Source: Croceivirga sp.
GTDB taxonomy: Bacteria; Bacteroidota; Bacteroidia; Flavobacteriales; Flavobacteriaceae
Assembly (NCBI GenBank): GCA_028284935.1
Contig: JANQQQ010000018.1
Coordinates: forward strand, 119,957-183,956
Direction: 5' to 3'
Length of the DNA stretch: 64,000 bases
Shown: positions 23,989 to 32,367 of the stretch, piece after piece
How positions within the stretch are numbered: the stretch's first letter is position 1
Layout of the letters: each line of letters opens with the position of its first letter
Notes under the pieces: generated by a model
Seen by the model: only the letters and a program-made list of their open reading frames with translations
Told to the model about the DNA's origin: nothing
The model's database searches: none
Made by a program: the position numbers and the translations under genes

Positions 23989-24915
23989 ATGAACTATACA
24001 TTGCACCAATTGCGCATATTTCAGAAAGTAGCCGAATATCAAAGTATTACCAAAGCATCTGAGGAATTGCATTTGACACAACCGGCCGTATCCATTCAGT
24101 TAAAAAATTTTCAGGATCAGTTCCCGATTGCATTGACGGAAGTTGTAGGGAGGCGACTTTTTTTGACGGAATTCGGTAAGGAAATCGCTATTACTGCTGA
24201 ACGTATTCTTGATGAGGTGAATTCCATAAACTATAGAACCATGGAGTTTGGTGGCAACCTCGCCGGGCGCCTTAAGATTGCTGTAGTAAGCACGGGAAAA
24301 TACGTAATGCCCTATTTCCTATCCGGTTTTATGGAAAGCAATCCGGGAGTGGATTTGGTTATGGACGTGACCAATAAAGCCGCCGTAATCAGAAATCTGG
24401 AAAAAAATGAGGTGGATTTTGCCTTGGTTTCCGTACTTCCCAAGCATTTCACGGTGGACAAAATTGGATTAATGGAAAACCGATTATATCTTGTAGGTAA
24501 TGCAGAGAAAAAACCGCCTACGCTTAATAGCCTCAAATCCGCCCCGTTAATTTTCAGGGAAAATGGATCTGCCACGCGCATGGCCATGGAGAATTTCCTG
24601 TCCCATAAAAAGGTTGGGGTAACAAAGAAGATAGAACTCACGTCCAATGAAGCCGTAAAGCAGGCAGTAGTGGCCGGTTTGGGATATTCCATTATGCCCT
24701 TAATAGGGATAAAGAATGAGTTGAGAAATGGGGATTTAAAAATATTCCCTTTAAAGGGATTACCTATAATTACCAATTGGAACCTTATTTGGATGCCTTC
24801 AAAAAAGTTTTCTCCGGTAGCCAAGGCCTTCTTGGAGTATTTGGAACTCAGAAAAGAAGGAATCATGGAAGTGCAGTTCAAATGGTTTCAGGAGTTTCCT
24901 GAGGACGCTATTTAG
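23989..24915 (+). CDS. LysR-type regulator, CbbR/CmpR-like
   Basis: A 308-residue LysR regulator. The winged helix-turn-helix is at residues 1-60 (TLHQLRIFQKVAEYQSITKA, then LHLTQPAVSIQLKNF), followed by a periplasmic-binding-protein-like effector domain (residues about 92-295). The HLTQPAVSIQLKNFQ form is typical of the CbbR/CmpR/CysB side of the family. Divergent orientation to the SbtA-like transporter unit, as for cmpR and its bicarbonate genes in cyanobacteria, suggests that it senses inorganic-carbon status; the effector is unknown. Two palindromes lie within 55 bases upstream. Its last 8 bases overlap the end of a convergent gene. Confidence 0.94.
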   Translation: MNYTLHQLRIFQKVAEYQSITKASEELHLTQPAVSIQLKNFQDQFPIALTEVVGRRLFLTEFGKEIAITAERILDEVNSINYRTMEFGGNLAGRLKIAVVSTGKYVMPYFLSGFMESNPGVDLVMDVTNKAAVIRNLEKNEVDFALVSVLPKHFTVDKIGLMENRLYLVGNAEKKPPTLNSLKSAPLIFRENGSATRMAMENFLSHKKVGVTKKIELTSNEAVKQAVVAGLGYSIMPLIGIKNELRNGDLKIFPLKGLPIITNWNLIWMPSKKFSPVAKAFLEYLELRKEGIMEVQFKWFQEFPEDAI

Positions 24916-25249
24916 GAGGGACCATTTTAATATTGATATTGCTTTTGATTTCAAGCGAAGTACCACTGTTTCTGGCATCCATGATAATCTGGGTAATTCT
25001 ATTTTTCGCCTCTTTCAATTCGGCAATACGCCTTTCCGATTGCTCTTTGGATACTCCGTTTTTTTCATCCAAGCTCAGCAATTGCAGGTTGTGAAATTTT
25101 ATTTTGTAAGTCACCAAGGACAGAAGCACATCGGCTGCTTCAATCGAATTGAATGTGCCTTCTATGAGCTGGATTTCCTCCAAATATTGAGTGCCAATCT
25201 CATTTTTGGAAGTAGGTTTGCTTAACCATTTTTTGTAGTTCTTTATCAT
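24908..25249 (-). CDS. Hypothetical cytoplasmic helical protein
   Basis: A 113-residue protein with no signal peptide and mostly alpha-helical character (long amphipathic runs such as SEQSERRIAELKEAKNRI, slightly shortened here to its clear core RIAELKEAKNRI). It is charged and probably cytoplasmic. I do not recognise a family. It converges on the LysR gene with an 8-base overlap. Upstream, a 12-bp inverted repeat (25277-25323) separates it from the next minus-strand gene, so it may have its own transcript. Confidence 0.6.
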   Translation of the reverse strand: MIKNYKKWLSKPTSKNEIGTQYLEEIQLIEGTFNSIEAADVLLSLVTYKIKFHNLQLLSLDEKNGVSKEQSERRIAELKEAKNRITQIIMDARNSGTSLEIKSNINIKMVPPK

Positions 25250-25276
25250 GGGTTGGAGTACTACTGGAGAAATACT

Positions 25277-25323
25277 AATCTGCCCATCACATCTAAAATT
25301 TTGAACATTGAGATGGGCAGATT
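25277..25323. repeat. 12-bp inverted repeat
   Basis: AATCTGCCCATC (25277-25288) and GATGGGCAGATT (25312-25323) are exact reverse complements around a 23-base loop. It lies just after the stop of the small secreted protein gene (minus strand) and may end that transcript, although no T tract follows on either strand. Confidence 0.55.
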
Positions 25324-25340
25324 CTTGGCAGAGAACAAAT

Positions 25341-25736
25341 TTATTTGGCTATTTCTCCAGATTGTGATGAATTTTTCAAGCGAAGTTCTCCATTGGAGAT
25401 GGCACCATTTAAATCAGCTTTTAAAGTTCTAAAGGCATTAAAAAATTTTGTTCCATTACTTTTTTTAAGAACTACGATTGGATTGCTGTTCTTATCAAAA
25501 GTCATTTTGGTTACGGTAACCTTATCATTGAGTAGACTGCCCATATTGGCAATACCCCCTCGTTTAATGATGAAATTCTTTCGAGGTATGTCAATAAAAT
25601 GATAATCAACTTTAGAAGGTTTCCCAATACTAAGTTCGTCACCTACTTTTACTAGATCATCATATCTTTCTTGAGCCACAGCCGAAAAGAATAATGACAA
25701 ACTGAATACGGTAAATAATAAAAATCGCTTATTCAT
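25341..25736 (-). CDS. Small secreted protein A (paralogous pair)
   Basis: A 131-residue protein with a signal peptide (cut near SAVAQ). No family is recognised. Near its C-terminus it has VVLKKSNGTKFFNAFR, which matches LVLRREDGKDFYGFR in the neighbouring secreted protein 10 bases upstream on the same strand. The two are therefore probably diverged duplicates in one transcript. They stand next to, and divergent from, the TetR-ABC-HlyD-TolC operon. Periplasmic or exported location is likely; the role is unknown. Confidence 0.7.
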   Translation of the reverse strand: MNKRFLLFTVFSLSLFFSAVAQERYDDLVKVGDELSIGKPSKVDYHFIDIPRKNFIIKRGGIANMGSLLNDKVTVTKMTFDKNSNPIVVLKKSNGTKFFNAFRTLKADLNGAISNGELRLKNSSQSGEIAK

Positions 25737-25746
25737 AATATGTAAA

Positions 25747-26121
25747 TTAGTTGTTGTCTGTATTTGTGCTGTCCGTGGGAACAGAAGTCAGAACCGCCTT
25801 TATGGTTGGGCGAAACCCGTAAAAATCCTTCCCATCTTCGCGTCTTAACACCAATTGTCTTTCTCCGCTTGGTAAGATGTTCATTTGGTCAACCACTACT
25901 ACAGTGCCATAATAGTTGAATGTTGCCCCTAGACCTGATGATGAATTTAAAGGGTTGGTCAAAACAACGGTTTCTTCATAGGGTAAAGTTAAAATGTACT
26001 CATTGGCGGTATCTCCCCTACTTTCATCAAAATGCTCGAATGTCTTTTTGAAATTCGTACGCTGAGAAAGGAGGAAAAAGGGAATAAGCAACAAAACAAA
26101 TAGAGTAAAATTTTGCTTCAT
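25747..26121 (-). CDS. Small secreted protein B (paralogous pair)
   Basis: A 124-residue protein with a signal peptide (core TLFVLLLIPFFLL, cut near SQR). The mature part ends in LVLRREDGKDFYGFRP, shared in pattern with the next gene, followed by a Thr/Asn/Asp-rich tail. It is divergent from the tetR gene: the 125-base spacer carries a 13-mer and a TTAAC-type element that recur, in rearranged order, before the gene at 32368. That makes it a candidate target of the TetR regulator. Function unknown. Confidence 0.7.
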   Translation of the reverse strand: MKQNFTLFVLLLIPFFLLSQRTNFKKTFEHFDESRGDTANEYILTLPYEETVVLTNPLNSSSGLGATFNYYGTVVVVDQMNILPSGERQLVLRREDGKDFYGFRPTIKAVLTSVPTDSTNTDNN

Positions 26122-26179
26122 AGGCCTTTTCTTTCAGTTAAAAATAGGAATTATTAAGATATTCATAAGCAAAACATTC

Positions 26180-26229
26180 GTTAAAAAAAGTTAAACTATT
26201 ATGTAATAAAAGTAATGCTATTATTTTTG
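26180..26229 (+). promoter_or_regulatory. tetR promoter region with candidate operator elements
   Basis: A -7 box TATTTTTG is at 26222-26229. Upstream lie GTTAAAAAAAGTTAAAC (26180-26196) and AAAAGTAATGCTA (26208-26220). The latter occurs as its exact reverse complement at 32314-32326, and a close relative of the former at 32286-32301. TAAT-GCT-ATTA (26213-26223) is a small palindrome overlapping the -7 box. Confidence 0.55.
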
Positions 26230-26246
26230 TGGTTCAAAATTGGATT

Positions 26247-26921
26247 ATGGAACGTTTGTTACAGTCGGTGAAGATTGCAATCAATGAAAATGTCTTTTTG
26301 AAGGACCCAGATTCTTCTGAGTTGGGAAAAAGAATCATTGAGCATAGCATCCTTTTAATAGATGAAATAGGCTTTGAGGGCTTCACGTTTAAAAAGTTAG
26401 GGGAACGTATTGGTTCCAATGAGAGTTCTATTTATAGGTACTTTGAGAACAAGCATAAACTTTTGGTCTATCTGACCTCTTGGTATTGGGGTTGGTTGGA
26501 GTACCAGCTCGTATTTGAAACCAATAGCATTGCAAATCCCGAAGAAAAGCTTCGCCAAGCCATATCCATTGTCAGTAAAACTACTGTGGAGGACCATTCC
26601 TACCGCCATATTAATGAGGTTTTATTGAATAAGATTGTGGTCAACGAATCTTCAAAATCCTTCTTGACCAAAGAGGTTGATGAAGAAAACAAACAAGGGT
26701 ATTTTGTTATTTACAAACGTATGGTCGGTCGTATGGAAGAAATGATCAAGGGAGTTGCACCAGGCTATTCATTTGCCTCAAGCCTTGCTAGTACTATTTT
26801 GGAAGGAACGTTGCATCAACACTTTCTAATGGACCATTTCCCGAGTCTTACCAGTTGCACCCTCAATAACCCCCCATCCAATTTCATCCATGATTTGGTA
26901 TTCAAGGTTTTAAAATCATAA
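26247..26921 (+). CDS. TetR/AcrR family regulator
   Basis: A 224-residue regulator. The DNA-binding domain (residues about 28-75) has the TetR pattern: ILLIDEIGFEGFTFKKLGERI, then NESSIYRYFENKHKLL. The C-terminal domain is helical and variable. The ATG at 26247 is chosen over an in-frame GTG at 26229 because the -7 box TATTTTTG ends at 26229. It is the first gene of an operon with an ABC exporter (6-base gap), HlyD, a TolC-like protein and a YitT protein, and probably controls that operon and the divergent secreted-protein pair. Ligand unknown. Confidence 0.9.
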   Translation: MERLLQSVKIAINENVFLKDPDSSELGKRIIEHSILLIDEIGFEGFTFKKLGERIGSNESSIYRYFENKHKLLVYLTSWYWGWLEYQLVFETNSIANPEEKLRQAISIVSKTTVEDHSYRHINEVLLNKIVVNESSKSFLTKEVDEENKQGYFVIYKRMVGRMEEMIKGVAPGYSFASSLASTILEGTLHQHFLMDHFPSLTSCTLNNPPSNFIHDLVFKVLKS

Positions 26922-26927
26922 CAACTA

Positions 26928-28595
26928 ATGGCAAAGAACATATTAACAGCTTGGCAGCGATTGGTAAATCTGCTTAAGCTTGACAAAAAAGATGTCTATC
27001 AGGTCTTTTATTACGCTGTTTTTGCAGGATTGGTGACACTTACACTTCCTTTAGGGATACAGGCCATTATCAACTTGATTCAGGGGGCTCAGGTGAGCAC
27101 TTCATGGATTATTTTGGTGGTTTTGGTTACTTTGGGCGTGGCCTTTGCGGGGGTCTTACAGTTGATGCAAATACGCATTATTGAGAACATTCAACAAAAG
27201 ATTTTCACCCGAAGTTCTTTTGAGTTTGCTTACCGATTTCCAAAAATAAAAATGTCAGAACTGCGTAATTTTTATCCACCGGAATTGGCAAACAGGTTTT
27301 TTGATACGCTAAATATTCAGAAAGGGGTATCGAAGTTACTGATTGATTTCCCAACGGCCCTCCTTCAAATTATTTTTGGTTTGCTATTACTTTCGTTATA
27401 TCACCCTTTCTTTATAGCCTATGGCATTTTGCTGTTGGTTTTGATATATGTGGTATTCAAGTACACCATAACCCGTGGTTTGGAAACAAGTCTTGTGGAG
27501 TCAAAACAAAAATATAAGGTGGCCCATTGGATTCAAGAGGTGGCAAGAAGTATCGTAAGTTTTAAACTATCAGGTAAGACTACCCATGCCCTAACAAAAA
27601 ACGACTATTTGGTCAATGGGTATTTACAGGCACGAGAAAGTCACTTTAAGATTTTGGTGCTTCAATTCGTGCAAATGGTCGGTTTTAAAATATTGGTCAC
27701 CGGAGGTTTGTTGATTATAGGAGGACTTTTAGTTTTAAACCAAGAAATGAATATCGGTCAGTTTGTAGCTGCTGAAATCATCATCCTTTTGGTTATCAGT
27801 AGTGTAGAAAAATTGATCATCGGGTTAGAATCTTTCTATGATGTGCTTACCGCACTGGAAAAATTGGGTCAAGTAGTTGATAAGGAATTGGAATCCGATC
27901 AAAGGGATTTAGAACTATTCGATCAGGATGACTTCAATATGGAGTTGGATAGTTTGATCTATGATGTGCCAGGTACTGATTTCAATATCATCAATGACCT
28001 TTCCATGAGCATAGGAAAAAAAGATAGAATATTGATAAGGGGTGCCAATGGGTCGGGGAAATCTACTTTGTTGCACCTTATATCAGGACTGATTGAGCCG
28101 ACCAAGGGGAATATATATGTTAATGGAGTGCGTTTGAAATCTGAAAACCTGAACCATTTTAGGTCAAAGGTGGGGCAATCGCTCAAACTTGAAACGCCAT
28201 TTGAGGGAACTTTTTTGGAAAATCTAACATTTAATGATTCCAACATCAGTAAGGAGGATATTCTGTGGGCGATAGATGCCACCGGGCTGAATGATGTTAT
28301 TAAAAAAATGGAAGACGGATTGGATACCATTATCTATCCTGAAGGAAAGCAGATTTCCTATACCGTGGCCAAAAAGATTGTGTTGGCCCGAAGTGTGGTC
28401 AAAAAGCCTAGGCTATTGGTCTTGCGTGATCCCTTGGATCAGTTTGACGAAGAGGAAGCCTTACGCATTATGGACTTTTTGACAGACCCGGCAAGACCAT
28501 GGTGTTTGGTAGTGGTGAGTGACGATAAAAACTGGGTTAACCAGTGTGGGCGGGTTCTGACCCTCGAAAACGGAAAAATTAATAGTAACGCCTAG
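26928..28595 (+). CDS. ABC exporter (T1SS-like fused TMD-NBD) with degenerate ATPase motifs
   Basis: A 555-residue ABC half-exporter: a six-helix transmembrane domain (residues about 20-310) joined to a nucleotide-binding domain. Walker A is intact (GANGSGKST, residues 372-380). The signature normally reading LSGGQ is ISYTV (476-480); Walker B reads RLLVLRDP, with Arg500-Asp501 in place of Asp-Glu; and the H-loop His is replaced (VVVSDDKNW). Such a site may bind ATP but should hydrolyse poorly. The layout (ABC, HlyD, TolC) is that of type I secretion. There is no N-terminal C39 peptidase domain. It starts 6 bases after tetR. It may act as a regulatory or slow-cycling transporter; the substrate is unknown. 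Confidence 0.9.
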   Translation: MAKNILTAWQRLVNLLKLDKKDVYQVFYYAVFAGLVTLTLPLGIQAIINLIQGAQVSTSWIILVVLVTLGVAFAGVLQLMQIRIIENIQQKIFTRSSFEFAYRFPKIKMSELRNFYPPELANRFFDTLNIQKGVSKLLIDFPTALLQIIFGLLLLSLYHPFFIAYGILLLVLIYVVFKYTITRGLETSLVESKQKYKVAHWIQEVARSIVSFKLSGKTTHALTKNDYLVNGYLQARESHFKILVLQFVQMVGFKILVTGGLLIIGGLLVLNQEMNIGQFVAAEIIILLVISSVEKLIIGLESFYDVLTALEKLGQVVDKELESDQRDLELFDQDDFNMELDSLIYDVPGTDFNIINDLSMSIGKKDRILIRGANGSGKSTLLHLISGLIEPTKGNIYVNGVRLKSENLNHFRSKVGQSLKLETPFEGTFLENLTFNDSNISKEDILWAIDATGLNDVIKKMEDGLDTIIYPEGKQISYTVAKKIVLARSVVKKPRLLVLRDPLDQFDEEEALRIMDFLTDPARPWCLVVVSDDKNWVNQCGRVLTLENGKINSNA

Positions 28596-28599
28596 TGCC

Positions 28600-29955
28600 A
28601 TGTTGAATATTTCTAAATCAGTTCTCAATAGAAAGGTAGACCTATCGGGTTTTAAAGCTGTACAGCGCGTCTCAGGGCGAAAGCACTACAAGCACTTCAA
28701 TCGTTTTTTGATCGTGTTTGCGGTGATACTTTTAATCATACTTTTTCTACCCTGGACCCAAAATGTTAGGGGTATCGGTTTTTTGACCACCCTGACCCCA
28801 GATCAACGGCCACAGACCGTGCAATCACAAATTCCTGGGCGAATAGAAAAATGGTATGTGCGTGAGGGGGATTTCGTTGAAAAAGGGGATACCATTTTGC
28901 ATATCTCAGAAATCAAGAACGAATATTTTGACCCCAATTTACTGGAACGAACAGACCAACAAATCAAGGCGAAAGAAATGTCGGTTACTTCCTATCAAGA
29001 AAAGGTAAGAGCCCTTGAAACCCAGATTGGTGCACTGACAAAAGAGCGGTCTTTGAAATTGGAACAGGCTCGGAACAAGTTGCTTCAGGCAAATTTGAAA
29101 GTAGAGAGTGATAGCATAGATTTTGAGGCAGCAAAAACCAACATCATGATAGCGCAAAGGCAATTTGATCGTACTACCCAGTTGGAATCCGAAGGTCTCA
29201 AAGCCGTAACCGATGTGGAGGAGAAAAAACTAAAATTACAAGAGACCCAGGCAAAATTGATTTCTCAGGAAAACAAGCTTTTGGCCAGTAAAAACGAAGT
29301 CTTGAATGCCGAGGTGGAAATCATTCGTGTGCAGGCCGAATATGCTGACAAGATTGCCAAGGCGCGTAGTGATAAGTTTACTGCGCAATCAAGCCAATTT
29401 GATTCAGAAGCCCAAGTGACCAAGCTTGAAAACGAGTTTTCCAACTATTCCATTCGAAACGATCTCTATTACATTCGTGCACCACGAAGCGGTTTCATTA
29501 ACCGGGCCATTCAAGGAGGTATTGGGGAGACCTTTAAAGAAGGGGATCGCTTGGTGGGGATTATGCCCGCCAATTACGATAGGGCAGTGGAAACCTTCGT
29601 TGAGCCTATTGACTTACCACTAATGCACATAGGTGAAAAGGTCAGAATAGAATTTGACGGTTGGCCAGCCATCATTTTCAGTGGATGGCCCAACGTTTCC
29701 TATGGTACGTATGGAGGCAAGGTTGTGGCCGTTGAAACTTTTATTAGTGACAATGGCAAGTATCGTATTCTGTTGGCACCGGATCCAGAGGACCATCCTT
29801 GGCCCGAAGATCTTCGTGTGGGGTCGGGGGCCAAAACCATTGCGCTTTTGGAAGACGTTCCCATTTGGTTTGAGCTATGGAGGCAGCTGAACGGTTTCCC
29901 ACCCAATTACTATCAACCGGAAGATTCCAAGATGGCCTCGGCCGAAAAGAAGTAA
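28600..29955 (+). CDS. HlyD-family membrane fusion protein
   Basis: A 451-residue periplasmic adaptor of type I secretion style. A short cytoplasmic N-terminus and one transmembrane helix (about residues 34-52) are followed by a lipoyl half-motif (IPGRIEKWYVREGDFVEKGD), a long coiled coil (about 105-290, Gln/Lys/Glu rich), the second half-motif (APRSGFINRAIQGGIGETFK) and a beta domain. It begins 4 bases after the ABC gene and ends 2 bases before the TolC-like gene. It would couple the ABC protein to the outer-membrane channel. Confidence 0.92.
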   Translation: MLNISKSVLNRKVDLSGFKAVQRVSGRKHYKHFNRFLIVFAVILLIILFLPWTQNVRGIGFLTTLTPDQRPQTVQSQIPGRIEKWYVREGDFVEKGDTILHISEIKNEYFDPNLLERTDQQIKAKEMSVTSYQEKVRALETQIGALTKERSLKLEQARNKLLQANLKVESDSIDFEAAKTNIMIAQRQFDRTTQLESEGLKAVTDVEEKKLKLQETQAKLISQENKLLASKNEVLNAEVEIIRVQAEYADKIAKARSDKFTAQSSQFDSEAQVTKLENEFSNYSIRNDLYYIRAPRSGFINRAIQGGIGETFKEGDRLVGIMPANYDRAVETFVEPIDLPLMHIGEKVRIEFDGWPAIIFSGWPNVSYGTYGGKVVAVETFISDNGKYRILLAPDPEDHPWPEDLRVGSGAKTIALLEDVPIWFELWRQLNGFPPNYYQPEDSKMASAEKK

Positions 29956-29957
29956 GG

Positions 29958-31355
29958 ATGAGAAGGTATCTTTTTTATTTGGCATTTTTGACTATAGGTT
30001 TCTTAAATGCTCAGCAAGACACGCTTGTATTGAGCTTTAATGAATATCTGGGTTATGTCAAAAAATACCACCCAATAGCCAGGCAGGCGCAGCTGACCAT
30101 TCCCATAGGGCAGGCCAATTTGATGAAGGCCAGGGGCGGGTTTGACCCTAAAATTGAGGTCGACTACGATAGAAAAAAGTTTAAAGGTGATGAATATTGG
30201 GACCGTTTGAATGGCACGTTCAAGATACCGACCTATTTTGGTTTGGAATTTAAAGGTGGTTTTGAACAGGCGGAAGGAACCAACATTAATCCCGACGAAG
30301 AATTTCCCATTGACGGTCTTTATAGCGCTGGGGTTTCTGCGTCTTTGGCCAGGGGTTTTTGGATCAATGAACGCATGGCCACTTTGCGCAAGGCCAAATT
30401 CTTTAGGGAACAAACCAAAGCCGATCAGGATTTGTTGGTCAACCAAATCCTATACAATGCCTCCATTGCCTATTTTGAGTGGCTGATGGCCTATAACGAA
30501 GCCGATATTTTTAGGAACTTTTTGATTAATGCTTCTACAAGGTTTGGAGGGATCAAGCAAAGTGCCTTAGCGGGAGATAGAGCTATTATAGACACCGTAG
30601 AGGCCAAAATTGCGGTTGAAAACCGGCAGTTGAGTTTGGAGCAGGCGAAAGTAAAGTTAATGCAAGCATCGTTGAAGTTATCCAATTTTCTTTGGATAAA
30701 CGATGTTCCTGTGGAGTTACAGCCCAATATCGCCCCGGACAGAACACCGGAACAGGATATTGACATTACGCTTGAAATATTTGGGAAGCCCTTGGATAGC
30801 TTTACTATAGAAAATCATCCCAAGCTCCGTTCCATGGACTTCAAAATAGATGGGCTGACCGTTGATAGGCGTCTCAAGGCAAATAAACTATTGCCCAAAA
30901 TAGATGTGGAGTATAACTTTTTAACGGAGTCACCTGATAGGATCAATTCCTTTGTGACGGAACAATATAAAGGAGGTATCAACTTTTACTTTCCTTTATT
31001 CCTAAGGAAGGAAAGAGGGGATTTAAAATTGGCAAAGTTCAAGCTACAGGATGCACAATTTGAGCGGGATAACGCCCAAGTAGAGATTAGAAACAAAGTA
31101 TTGGCTATTTATAGGGAATTGGATTCCTTTTTGGAACAAAACCGTCTCATCGACAATATCGTACGTGATTACAATACACTTTTGGCAGCTGAGGAACGTA
31201 AGTTCAGTTTTGGGGAAAGTTCTTTATTTTTAATCAATTCAAGGGAAAGTAGTCTAATAGATGCTGAATTAAAGCAGAACGAAGTACAGAACAAATTTTT
31301 TACTACAAAAGCCAAACTATTTAAGAGTCTTGCCATCAATCCTGAAAATCTATAA
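29958..31355 (+). CDS. TolC-family outer-membrane protein of the ABC export operon
   Basis: A 465-residue outer-membrane channel protein. A signal peptide (RRYLFYLAFLTIGFLNA) is followed by two coiled-coil repeats, with stretches such as YVKKYHPIARQAQL at the start and ESSLFLINSRESSLIDAELK in the last helix. The ATG at 29958, 2 bases after the HlyD stop, starts the signal peptide; a reading from ATG 29877 inside hlyD adds 27 residues with no homology and is rejected. It forms the exit duct for the ABC/HlyD pair. The yitT-like gene follows without a gap. Confidence 0.92.
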   Translation: MRRYLFYLAFLTIGFLNAQQDTLVLSFNEYLGYVKKYHPIARQAQLTIPIGQANLMKARGGFDPKIEVDYDRKKFKGDEYWDRLNGTFKIPTYFGLEFKGGFEQAEGTNINPDEEFPIDGLYSAGVSASLARGFWINERMATLRKAKFFREQTKADQDLLVNQILYNASIAYFEWLMAYNEADIFRNFLINASTRFGGIKQSALAGDRAIIDTVEAKIAVENRQLSLEQAKVKLMQASLKLSNFLWINDVPVELQPNIAPDRTPEQDIDITLEIFGKPLDSFTIENHPKLRSMDFKIDGLTVDRRLKANKLLPKIDVEYNFLTESPDRINSFVTEQYKGGINFYFPLFLRKERGDLKLAKFKLQDAQFERDNAQVEIRNKVLAIYRELDSFLEQNRLIDNIVRDYNTLLAAEERKFSFGESSLFLINSRESSLIDAELKQNEVQNKFFTTKAKLFKSLAINPENL

Positions 31356-32270
31356 ATGATGGATACGGATGGGATTTTACGGGAAAGGAAGCGGTTGCAA
31401 GAGACCAAACCTCGATTTGTAATCAATTCTGCGGTAAAGGATACACTTTTTATTTTTTTTGGAATTTTTTCGGCTGCTTTTGGCTTGGAAAGTTTTCTTC
31501 TGCCCAACCGATTTATTGATGGTGGAGCCACTGGAATTTCGCTACTGGTTTCCGAGGTTACCCAAATTCCATTAGCCGTATTGATCATTTTTGTGAATGT
31601 CCCTTTTCTGTTCATGGCGTATAGGACCATTGGGAAACAGTTTGCCGTAAAGGCTTTATTGGCCATTTTGGGATTGTCCATGGTGTTGGCACTCATTAAT
31701 TTTCCTGAAGTGACCCAAGACAAACTCTTAGTATCGGTTTTTGGCGGTTTTTTTCTTGGAGCTGGTATAGGAATGTCAATTAGGGGGGGCAGTGTTTTGG
31801 ATGGTACGGAAGTCCTCGCCATCTATCTCAGCAAAAAAATGGGGGTAAAAATAGGCGACGTTATCATCCTTATCAACATTATCATCTTTTTGGCCGCAGC
31901 TTATTTGTTGTCCATTGAAGCGGCATTGTATTCCATGTTGACGTACTTAGCCGCATCCAAGACATTGGATTTTGTTGTTGATGGTATAGAGGAATATACG
32001 GGAGTTACCATTATTTCCCCCAGAAGCGAGGAGATTCGGCAAATGGTCACGGAAAAGTTAGGTAGGGGATTAACCATCTATAAGGCGACCGGAGGATATG
32101 GAAAGCATGGGGAACGCAATGAATACGATGTCATTTATACGGTAATCACCCGTCTTGAAATACGAAAGCTCACTGTGGAAATAGAAAAATTGGATCCCAA
32201 AGCTTTTGTGGTAATGAGCAGTATAAATGATACCCGTGGAGGAATGATTAAAAAACGTTCTTTTAAATGA
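31356..32270 (+). CDS. YitT family membrane protein (DUF161 + DUF2179)
   Basis: A 304-residue protein with five or six transmembrane helices (residues about 25-205) of the YitT/DUF161 type, containing ESFLLPNRFIDGGATGISLL and GSVLDGTEVLA. A cytoplasmic DUF2179 domain (about 215-300) contains GRGLTIYKATGGY. The function of YitT proteins is not settled; transport or envelope roles have been proposed. The ATG directly follows the TolC-like stop (0-base gap), so it is the last gene of the tetR operon. The membership of a YitT protein in an exporter operon is unusual and may point to a shared cargo. Confidence 0.9.
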   Translation: MMDTDGILRERKRLQETKPRFVINSAVKDTLFIFFGIFSAAFGLESFLLPNRFIDGGATGISLLVSEVTQIPLAVLIIFVNVPFLFMAYRTIGKQFAVKALLAILGLSMVLALINFPEVTQDKLLVSVFGGFFLGAGIGMSIRGGSVLDGTEVLAIYLSKKMGVKIGDVIILINIIIFLAAAYLLSIEAALYSMLTYLAASKTLDFVVDGIEEYTGVTIISPRSEEIRQMVTEKLGRGLTIYKATGGYGKHGERNEYDVIYTVITRLEIRKLTVEIEKLDPKAFVVMSSINDTRGGMIKKRSFK

Positions 32271-32285
32271 TAGTTTTACTATCAT

Positions 32286-32353
32286 GTTAACAAAGTTTAA
32301 CTACTCTTATAGTTAGCATTACTTTTCTATTGCTTTTTCCAGTTGTATCTTTG
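32286..32353 (+). promoter_or_regulatory. Promoter region with rearranged copies of the tetR-region elements
   Basis: GTTAACAAAGTTTAAC (32286-32301) and TAGCATTACTTTT (32314-32326) are counterparts of elements before tetR, in swapped order. A -7 box TATCTTTG follows at 32346-32353, 14 bases before the ATG at 32368. No -33 TTTG at 19-23 bases is present, fitting a regulated promoter. Confidence 0.55.
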
Positions 32354-32367
32354 TGCAAAGAAATTGC

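Noticed and set aside
24312..24881. Open frame of 189 codons antisense to the LysR gene
   Set aside because: Shadow of a clear LysR regulator; no promoter or motif support.
29877..29957. Longer N-terminus for the TolC-like protein of the exporter operon
   Set aside because: It would start inside the HlyD gene and precede a clean signal peptide that begins at 29958.
31169..31822. Open frame of 217 codons antisense to the tolC-like and yitT-like genes
   Set aside because: Crosses two well-supported genes and has a low-complexity Ser/Lys/Pro composition.
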